Assembly (NCBI GenBank): GCA_003554945.1
Contig: PWHN01000044.1
Coordinates: 1-64,000 of the forward strand
Direction of reading: 5' to 3'
From: a bacterium
Lineage (GTDB): Bacteria; T1Sed10-126
DNA length: 64,000 bases
Of this stretch, positions 57,018 to 64,000 are shown in pieces; positions within the stretch are counted from its first letter, which is position 1; every line of letters begins with the position of its first letter. A model generated the notes under the pieces. That model saw only the letters and a program-made list of their open reading frames with translations, was not told the origin of the DNA and did no database searches. Made by a program: the position numbers and the translations under genes.

Positions 57018-57762
57018 TTATCGCCTCCAGCGGCCCTTCAAGGGCCTCTTTTACAAATGTTTCCACAACCGGAATCTCGGAATCCATAAACTCCTCCGGC
57101 GTGGTATAGGCAACTAATTCTCCATTATGTACCATAGCGACTTTATGCACAATTTGAAATACTTTTTGAAAACTGTGGGTAACAATAACAGCGGTAAAAC
57201 CATACTCCCGGTGTAAATTAAAGATCAAACGCAAAATCGAATTGCCGATCAAGGGATCCAGCCCGGTTGTCGGCTCATCAAAAAATATGACTTCGGGACT
57301 GCTAACCAGAGTGCGCGCAAGCGCCGCTCTTTTCTGCATGCCACCGCTAAGTTCAGAGGGGTATTTTTCCGCCGCATCCTGCATCTCCACCCGGGCCAGA
57401 TGCTCAAATACCCGGTCCTCAATTTCACCGCGACTTAACGAAGTCTTTTCGCGCAGTGGAAAAGCAAGGTTTTCATAGACGCTCATTGAATCGAAAAGCG
57501 CTCCGTTCTGAAACAGCATGCCGATAGAATTCCTTACCTCGGCCAGCTCCTTGCCACGCAAATTATGAACGTTTTTCCCGTTTATTAGCACCTCACCGGC
57601 GTCTGGATATATGAGACCGGTTATCGTTCTTAACAATACTGATTTGCCGGCTCCGCTGGCTCCCAGCAAAGCAATCATCTCCCCCTCTTCAACGGAAAGA
57701 TCAACCCCCTTTAATACCGGTTCTTCTGCCATGGACTTCTCCAGAGCCCGCACTTCAATCAT
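57004..57762 (-). CDS. mlaF: MlaF-type ABC transporter ATPase
   Basis: LLGASGAGKSVLLRTITGLI; SELSGGMQKRAALARTL; IFFDEPTTGLDP. Confidence 0.93.
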   Translation of the reverse strand: MIEVRALEKSMAEEPVLKGVDLSVEEGEMIALLGASGAGKSVLLRTITGLIYPDAGEVLINGKNVHNLRGKELAEVRNSIGMLFQNGALFDSMSVYENLAFPLREKTSLSRGEIEDRVFEHLARVEMQDAAEKYPSELSGGMQKRAALARTLVSSPEVIFFDEPTTGLDPLIGNSILRLIFNLHREYGFTAVIVTHSFQKVFQIVHKVAMVHNGELVAYTTPEEFMDSEIPVVETFVKEALEGPLEAISDGS

Positions 57763-57768
57763 TTTATA

Positions 57769-58539
57769 TCACCACATCAAAGAGGTCATAACGTAGTTAG
57801 AAGCAAGGATTAAAACGCTGGCCAGGACGACCGCCTCAGTTGATGCCGCTCCCACTCCCTCGGCTCCCTTGCCTGTGTAATAACCCTTGTAGCAGCTTAC
57901 CCAGGCAATAAGAGCGCCAAAGACAAGCGCTTTTATTGAACCAAAATAAATGTCTGAAAAGACAACAAAATCAATAATACCACCAAAATAACTCCCGTAA
58001 CTGACGCCAAGCAGACCACCGCTAACAACAAAACCTGCAAAAATCCCAACAAGGTTAAAAATTGCAGTTAGCAGAAATACGGAAATAACAAAAGCCAGTA
58101 AGATTGGTGCCATAAAATAGCGGAAAGGATTTAAATTCATTATTTTCAGGGCATCAAATTGTTCGGTTATACGCATTACGCCCAGTTCAGAGGTAATCGA
58201 TGAGCCGGCGCGTCCGGCCACCATGAGAGCACAGACCACGGGCCCTAGCTCCCTCAACAGGGCCGCGGCCACCAGCGTCCCCACCTGGGCGGCGGCACCA
58301 AACTGGGCCAGCGTCTGTTGACCGTGAAGACCCATCACTGCGCCGGTAAAAGCAGAAATTAAAACAATCAACCAGAGGGAGCGTGCACCGATAAAATAAA
58401 TTCGCTGCACAATCCGACCAATTTTCACCGGCGGAACAAACAGATAAACTGCCATCTTGCCGGCGAAACGACCGAAACGTCCCAGCCGTTCGACAGAATA
58501 GCGAAGATTAGCTCCAATTTGTGCCAGATAGTCTAACAT
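57769..58539 (-). CDS. mlaE: MlaE-type ABC permease
   Basis: ELGPVVCALMVAGRAGSSITSELGVMRITEQFDALKIMNLNPFRYF. Confidence 0.95.
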   Translation of the reverse strand: MLDYLAQIGANLRYSVERLGRFGRFAGKMAVYLFVPPVKIGRIVQRIYFIGARSLWLIVLISAFTGAVMGLHGQQTLAQFGAAAQVGTLVAAALLRELGPVVCALMVAGRAGSSITSELGVMRITEQFDALKIMNLNPFRYFMAPILLAFVISVFLLTAIFNLVGIFAGFVVSGGLLGVSYGSYFGGIIDFVVFSDIYFGSIKALVFGALIAWVSCYKGYYTGKGAEGVGAASTEAVVLASVLILASNYVMTSLMW

Positions 58540-58630
58540 TGATTGCCTCCTTTGATTTCTATATTATAACAATTCTTTCCCCAGACAACATCCTTGCTTT
58601 TCGGCCGCAGGCAAATTAAACTTTTGGGCT

Positions 58631-59506
58631 ATGAAAAATTTTCTAACCGGCTACAAACACGACCATTTCTTAAAAGCTGATTTGCACCTGCACACCTATC
58701 ACAGCGACGGGTGTTTTTCACCCACCAAGCTGCTTGAGATGTCAGTCGAGAACGAGCTGGAAGTTGTATCGATAACTGACCACGACACAGTGCAAGGGTT
58801 AGCGGAGGCTGCTGAGGCGGCGGAGGACTATGCCTGCCATTTTTTACCCGGCGTCGAACTGGAAGCCTTTGTTAATCTTTCGGATGGCAAATACTATTCC
58901 GTTCACCTGCTGGGCTACGGAATTGACTGGCAAAACAAAACACTGCGTGATTACCTGGCCAACATACGACAGGCGCGCATCGCTCGGGCAGAAAAAATTA
59001 TTCACAGGCTTCGAGCCAACTTTAGCATTGACCTGCCTTACAGTGCTGTAAGTGGCGAAGCTAGCGGTGAGTCGGTGGGCCGGGTTCACATCGCCAGTGC
59101 CTTAAAAAAATATAACCACGTTGCAACAATTGATGAAGCCTTCGACAAATACATCGGCGAAGAACGGGCCGCATACGCCGCCAAACCTCGCCACTCGCCT
59201 GAAAAGGTCATCAATCTGATAAAACAGGCCGGAGGCCAAACAGTCTGGGCCCACCCCTACTACACTCAAAATGATGACGTATTGCCTGTTCTTGTGGAAA
59301 AAGGCCTGGTGGGGCTGGAATGTTATCACCACGAGTTCGACGCTGAAACTACCCGCCATTACTTAAAATTAGCCGAACAGTATAACCTCATCGTCACCGG
59401 TGGCTCCGATTTTCACGGCACACTCGAAGAAAACTTCAAACCCGGCGACTGGTGGTATCCCACCCGCGAGATCCCCTTCAACTCCCGAAATCATTCGAAA
59501 ATTTAA
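58631..59506 (+). CDS. PHP-domain metal-dependent phosphoesterase
   Basis: KADLHLHTYHSDGCFSPTKLLE; SITDHDTVQGL; VWAHPYYTQND; TGGSDFHG. Confidence 0.93.
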   Translation: MKNFLTGYKHDHFLKADLHLHTYHSDGCFSPTKLLEMSVENELEVVSITDHDTVQGLAEAAEAAEDYACHFLPGVELEAFVNLSDGKYYSVHLLGYGIDWQNKTLRDYLANIRQARIARAEKIIHRLRANFSIDLPYSAVSGEASGESVGRVHIASALKKYNHVATIDEAFDKYIGEERAAYAAKPRHSPEKVINLIKQAGGQTVWAHPYYTQNDDVLPVLVEKGLVGLECYHHEFDAETTRHYLKLAEQYNLIVTGGSDFHGTLEENFKPGDWWYPTREIPFNSRNHSKI

Positions 59507-59534
59507 CCGGCCTGACTCTTAATTTTTACCTTTT

Positions 59535-60398
59535 TTAGTTAAACATATCGCTGCCGGATAATTTTTCGCTTATTTCGCGAATCCTACGCTGTTCCTCGGC
59601 CGAGAGATTTTCCCACCCCACCCGGTCCATTTTATCCAGAAGTTCGTCCGCCTGGCGGAGCAACTTCTGCTTTTCTATCTCGTGCTGACGCCACTGGTCC
59701 TGTTTCTTTTTGTGCTTGCGGGACTTTAAATAGTCAGATAAGGGAGCCAGCAAAGGCTGACGCGGGTCCAGTTTCCAGCAGTAAAAAAGTCCCATTAAGA
59801 GCCCAAACAGGTGGGCCAGGTGAGCGACACCGGTCTGTGCTTCGGAAAAGCCGGCAATCAGCGTAAATATGCCGATAATCAGAACAAAATGCTTCATTTT
59901 GATTGGAAATATCCCCCAGATAAAAACCATGCGTTCGGGCCAGTATAGGGCAAAAGCTCCCAGCAAACCAAAGATTGCCCCGGATGCCCCAACCACCGGA
60001 ATTCGACCGTAGCTAAAAATTACCATTCCCAGGCCGGCAACAATTCCACAGATCAGATAAAACCGAAGAAACCCGGCGGCTCCCCAGACCCGCTCCAGTT
60101 CCACTCCAAACATCCAGAGCACCAGCATATTAATTAAAATGTGGAATAAACCACCGTGTAAAAATTGGTAGGTAACAAGCTGCCATAGAAATCCCCGGGT
60201 CACCAGATTTTCAGGAACCAGGGCCAGGTATTCTCCAAATGGATGGAGCACCGGCTCCGCCAGCGTCCCGCCAATAGTCAATCCAAAGCGAGGCAGGGTC
60301 ATCTGCAGCAAAAATATTATCCCGTTGATCACCAGCAGATTCCGGACCATTGGGGTTGTCTTACCCGGCCCAAGCCGCATCCGCGTTCGTCGGCGCAC
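59535..60398 (-). CDS. Rhomboid-family intramembrane protease
   Basis: TYQFLHGGLFHILINMLVLWMFG; VVGASGAIFGLLGAFAL; VAHLAHLFGLLMGLFY. Confidence 0.93.
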   Translation of the reverse strand: MRRRTRMRLGPGKTTPMVRNLLVINGIIFLLQMTLPRFGLTIGGTLAEPVLHPFGEYLALVPENLVTRGFLWQLVTYQFLHGGLFHILINMLVLWMFGVELERVWGAAGFLRFYLICGIVAGLGMVIFSYGRIPVVGASGAIFGLLGAFALYWPERMVFIWGIFPIKMKHFVLIIGIFTLIAGFSEAQTGVAHLAHLFGLLMGLFYCWKLDPRQPLLAPLSDYLKSRKHKKKQDQWRQHEIEKQKLLRQADELLDKMDRVGWENLSAEEQRRIREISEKLSGSDMFN

Positions 60399-60400
60399 GG

Positions 60401-61609
60401 TTAAGGCCAGACCACCTGCTGCAGCTCCTGACGGTTTTCATCAATATAATTCATCAGACGCTCCCAGCGGTTCTGAAACGTCTGTAACTGTTTCAACGGG
60501 TTGCCCGGGTCATACTCGTGGCGCCCGTAGAAAATGTTGTCCATGCAGCCTTCTACCGAAGCCTTATCGCCCTCCACCATAAAATGCTGGGCCAGCATCA
60601 TGTTTGTCCGGTAGATACGTTCCTCCAGGTCGTCTTTCAAAAACTTTCCGGGCCAGGGATCAAAATAAGAGGCAGGTATATTCAGTTTTTCCTCCATCTG
60701 ACGGACTTTCTTCCTATCGTATAGAAAACGTTCAATGTCCAGCCGAACCAGTTTCCAGAGCGGATACCCCCGCGGTGGCGGCTGATGCTGAACGCGCAGA
60801 TCCCGATCCATGTAAAAACGATAACCGAAAACCCGCGAGTTAATCAACCAGTCCATGTCCTCTCCCCGGTGACAGCCCGGATCAAGAGGAACACGGCTGA
60901 AAAAGTCGCGATCTAAAACTATGTTCCCCATGACCACATAAGAGGTCTCTTTCAAGCGTGGTTCACCAAAGATATAGCGATCAAACGCCTCGTTCATCGC
61001 CTCAGAGTTGTTCCAGTAAGCCATCCAGGAGGGAGGGCGGGAAGCGTAATTTATCGTTCCTTCTTCCGTATAATAGGGGCCACAGACAACCTTGGCCTCC
61101 TCGCCAGTCTCGGGCACCTTCTGGTTTATGTGTTCGCCCGCTTTTTCAATGTAGTGGGGATCATCGACAACAACATCGTCGTCGGTCGAAATAATTGTCC
61201 TGTATCCCAGGATATGTGCGGCCAGTATCGACATGTTGCGCACGTCCGAGTAACCGTACATCGACAGCGGCTCCAGAAGCTCATCTTCAACCGTGCCCTC
61301 CAGGTGGTCCTTCAGGCGGCGAAACTCTTCAAAACCAAAGAGATGACAATTTATAGCGCCGGAGTTTTCCTCGATCTCCTCACGAATCCTCCGGTCAACT
61401 TCGTCTTCCCACTTTCGACTCGATGAAACACTGGAGAGAACCACGTCAGCTTCGTCCTCAAGGCAGTCCAGCGAACGCAGGAAACGACCCAGACATCCCT
61501 CTTCATCTATTGGAATCGGATGATCATAAATCTGATCAGTATCTTCAAAAAAATGTTCTTTCGGCGGCCCCCAGAAGGTAGGCGCAATAAAAGCAACTGG
61601 TGCACTCAT
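60401..61609 (-). CDS. GT-A-like glycosyltransferase-type protein
   Basis: GYRTIISTDDDVVVDDPHYIEKAGEHIN; later HRGEDMDWLINSRVFGYRFYMDRDLRVQH. Confidence 0.6.
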   Translation of the reverse strand: MSAPVAFIAPTFWGPPKEHFFEDTDQIYDHPIPIDEEGCLGRFLRSLDCLEDEADVVLSSVSSSRKWEDEVDRRIREEIEENSGAINCHLFGFEEFRRLKDHLEGTVEDELLEPLSMYGYSDVRNMSILAAHILGYRTIISTDDDVVVDDPHYIEKAGEHINQKVPETGEEAKVVCGPYYTEEGTINYASRPPSWMAYWNNSEAMNEAFDRYIFGEPRLKETSYVVMGNIVLDRDFFSRVPLDPGCHRGEDMDWLINSRVFGYRFYMDRDLRVQHQPPPRGYPLWKLVRLDIERFLYDRKKVRQMEEKLNIPASYFDPWPGKFLKDDLEERIYRTNMMLAQHFMVEGDKASVEGCMDNIFYGRHEYDPGNPLKQLQTFQNRWERLMNYIDENRQELQQVVWP

Positions 61610-61807
61610 CTAAAATCCTCTCCTTTAAAAACAAATTTGTCCTCACAATTTTTTTATTCTTTATTTCCTTCTCCAAACATAGAAATTCTGAACGATGTCG
61701 TTGGCCTTTTTCTGACGCAGGTCTTGGTTTTGCAGTTAGATTTCAACTTTAAACTGGAAACTATAAACTATAACGAACTTCAAGATTTTACGGTCCCAAC
61801 AGGTTCT

Positions 61808-61917
61808 TACTTTCACACTTTCACACTTTCACACTTTCACACTTTCCCACTTTCACACTTTCCCACTTTCATACTTTCACACTTTCCCACTTTCATACTT
61901 TCACACTTTCCCACTCA
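61808..61917. repeat. Octanucleotide (CNCACTTT)n repeat tract
   Basis: CACACTTT/CCCACTTT/CATACTTT units repeated about 13 times. Confidence 0.95.
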
Positions 61918-62874
61918 AATAGACAACGTCTGCGAAATTCCGCGATTCTCCCAGCTTAAACTTTTCCCTTCAACCGCCTCCAGCAGATCGGTTAAGTTCC
62001 TCCTGCCCGAGCGAACGCCGATACAGACGCCACTTTCACCCTCAAGCAGTGTCTGCACGGCATAACTACCCATCTTTGCACCAATAATCCTATCAAAAGC
62101 AAGCGGTTTACCGCCCCGCTGAATATGACCAAGAACAGCCACGCGGGTCTCCATCCCACTTTTTTCCTCCAGCTCGTCGGCAAGCCAGAAACCTTTTCCG
62201 GCACCTTCGGCCAGAACAATTATATAGTGCAGTTTTCCTCTTTTACGCGCTGCTCGCACACGAGTAACTATGCTGTCAACTTCGTATTCTTCTTCGGGAA
62301 TTAAAATTTCTTCTGCCCCACCGGCCAGGCCGACCGAAAGAGCAATGTGGCCGGAAGCACGACCCATAACTTCAATAATGAAGAGCCGTTCATGTGAGGT
62401 GGCAGTGTCGCGAATCCGGTCAACCGACTCAAGGGCCGTGTTAACTGCCGTGTCAAAACCAAGACAGAGATCCGTGCCGCCAATATCGTTATCTATACTC
62501 CCGGGAATACCAACCACCTGACCGTTCCAGAAGTCAAGCAGCTCAGCAGCTCCTCGCAGTGAGCCGTCTCCGCCAATTACAATCAGCCCTTCAATACCAA
62601 GATGGTCCAAATTCTGAGCTGCTTTTTTAAGCCCTTCCGCCGTCTCGAATTCACGGCAGCGGAGCGTGCGGAGAATCGTTCCCCCCTTTTCAAGAATCCC
62701 CCCTACCATACGAACGTCAAGCTGCTGATATATTTCATTAATCAGGCCATAATATCCACGGTTGAATCCAATAACTTCTATGTTTTCTGCCCGGGCCGTG
62801 CGAACTACGCTTCTGATTGCCGGGTTCATACCGGGCGCATCGCCACCGCTTGTCACAATTCCAATTCTATTCAC
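61915..62874 (-). CDS. pfkA: 6-phosphofructokinase
   Basis: IGIVTSGGDAPGMNPAIRSVVR; VIGGDGSLRGA; GIPGSIDNDIGGTD; EVMGRASGHIAL. Confidence 0.96.
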   Translation of the reverse strand: MNRIGIVTSGGDAPGMNPAIRSVVRTARAENIEVIGFNRGYYGLINEIYQQLDVRMVGGILEKGGTILRTLRCREFETAEGLKKAAQNLDHLGIEGLIVIGGDGSLRGAAELLDFWNGQVVGIPGSIDNDIGGTDLCLGFDTAVNTALESVDRIRDTATSHERLFIIEVMGRASGHIALSVGLAGGAEEILIPEEEYEVDSIVTRVRAARKRGKLHYIIVLAEGAGKGFWLADELEEKSGMETRVAVLGHIQRGGKPLAFDRIIGAKMGSYAVQTLLEGESGVCIGVRSGRRNLTDLLEAVEGKSLSWENRGISQTLSI

Positions 62875-63011
62875 TTAATCCACCTCAAATAGATAAAATT
62901 TTCTGTCCAACTCGTCATATTATTTGTCTTACCCAAATTTAACACTGAATCATTGGCAAAACGACGTTGTTATTATATTATTAATGGAGTCGAAAAGAAA
63001 CACTTCATTAA

Positions 63012-63086
63012 GCGCCCGTAGCTCAGACTGGATAGAGCGCCGCCCTGCGGAGGCGGAGGCCGGGGGTTCAAATCCTCCCGGGCGTA
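63012..63086 (+). tRNA. tRNA-Arg (anticodon GCG)
   Basis: GCGCCCG TA GCTC AGACTGGATA GAGC G CCGCC CTGCGGA GGCGG AGGCC GGGGG TTCAAAT CCTCC CGGGCGT A; no encoded CCA. Confidence 0.93.
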
Positions 63087-63175
63087 TTGTTAGTTAGAAA
63101 GTTAAAAAGTTAAAAAGTTAGAAAGTTAAAAAGTTAAAAAGTTAGAAAGTTAAAAAGTTAAAAAGTTAAAATTCG
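63087..63175. repeat. Octanucleotide (GTTARAAA)n tract directly downstream of tRNA-Arg
   Basis: GTTAGAAA/GTTAAAAA units, homologous to the tract downstream of the tRNA at 32028. Confidence 0.95.
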
Positions 63176-63393
63176 TTAAATCTATCCACCTTCTCACGTT
63201 CTCACTCTTCCACTCTCCCACTTTTCCACTTTCATACTTTCCCACTTTCATACTTTCAACCAATCTCGTGGCATGAGCTAAAAATTGCCACTAATTTTTC
63301 TTCTTATCTTTGATTTTTTGTCCTCTCTATAACCAAGTGTTTCCATTTTTTTCCCTCCCCTACACGATTCATATACCCTCTTACCCTTTAAGT

Positions 63394-63554
63394 CTAACCC
63401 GGTCTATGCATGAACCCTATGCATAGGCCGCCCAAAGGGCCGCCCATTCGTCAAATGGGCGGGGTTAACCCACCCAGCCCTTTACTGGGAAAGAGCTGGG
63501 TGTCCTGCGGACGGATAATTCACGACAGTTGTGCTGTCAAGAATTATCAGGGCC
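63394..63554. repeat. Multi-hairpin repeat element, copy 2 (inverse of 6137..6380)
   Basis: CTAACCCGGTCTATGCATGAACCCTATGCATAGGCCGCCCAAAGGGCCGCCCATTCGTCAAATGGGCGGGGTTAACCC plus CACGACAGTTGTGCTGTC hairpin. Confidence 0.8.
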
Positions 63555-63637
63555 AAATCATCTATCACTTGATATCCTTTTTAATTTCGGAGAATATCAG
63601 TTAAGATTATCTCGACTCTTGCTCTATAAAATATTTA

Positions 63638-63913
63638 ATGGAGATTTTGAAAATGCCTTCTCCTGAAGAACGCGCACGACGTAATATTGACAAACAACTC
63701 CGCCAGGCCAGCTGGGTTATCCAGGACATTGATGATATTAACCTGGGGGCGGCTCCGGGCATTGCAGTCCGAGAATATCCGACTGTTTCCGGACCAGCGG
63801 ATTATTTTTTATTCGTTGATAAGAAAGCCATCGGTGTAGTCGAAGCAAAACAGTTATTTGGAGATAAACTGAAAGATCTACCTGAAGAACTCAACCGGAG
63901 CTTCGCGGCGTAG
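63638..63913 (+). pseudogene. Truncated N-terminus of a type I restriction enzyme R subunit (HsdR-like)
   Basis: PSPEERARRNIDKQLRQASWVIQDIDDINLGAAPGIAVREYPTVSGPADYFLFVDKKAIGVVEAKQ then stop after 91 aa. Confidence 0.8.
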
Positions 63914-64000
63914 TTCATTGCTGGTTGTTTACAAACGGACTACTTAACACTGCATAAATGGACTACTTTGGAAAAATTGGGACAGTGAAACGAAATGGAA

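Noticed and set aside
61808-61917. CRISPR-like regular repetition
   Set aside because: Units are contiguous degenerate 8-mers with no unique spacers and no cas genes; simple repeat tract instead.
61520-62065. 181-aa + strand ORF containing (FHTFTLSH)n-like repeats
   Set aside because: Translation of the octamer tract fused to antisense of pfkA and the GT-like gene; not a plausible gene.

Overview
The window looks like a chromosomal segment of a diderm Bacillota, probably Halanaerobiales-like. That placement is my inference from acidic proteins, a complete Mla system and anaerobic oxygen-defence genes; no marker search was possible. Coding content is mostly housekeeping: argG-argH-lysA-dapA-dapB, ilvD, dnaE, pfkA, rnhB, mgtE, pncB and mlaEFDCA. 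The left edge is accessory: a DUF4143-type ATPase and two toxin-antitoxin pairs. The right edge has a truncated type I restriction R-subunit fragment. No CRISPR array, phage module or transposase was found. Observations most worth following: (1) a 992-aa protein with DHH-phosphoesterase-like motifs, two tandem DHHA1-like GGH repeats and an unrecognised N-terminal region of about 400 aa; (2) an isolated PduS/PduT-like bacterial microcompartment electron-transfer pair; (3) an OTC-fold protein next to argG that lacks the recognisable catalytic motifs; (4) an archaeal-looking RNase HII; (5) two inverted tRNA-Arg genes with different anticodons (CCG, GCG) but homologous flanks; (6) two large related palindromes upstream of a CDF transporter, one just downstream of a promoter-like sequence; (7) a small ferredoxin, absent from the ORF track, with His replacing a cluster-II Cys; (8) several families of short intergenic repeats (period-8 and period-7 tracts, palindromic hairpins, composite inverted elements and a multi-hairpin element at 6.2 kb and 63.4 kb); (9) an envelope gene block with FlgT/CsgG-like, LPP20-like and FecR-domain proteins beside the Mla operon.
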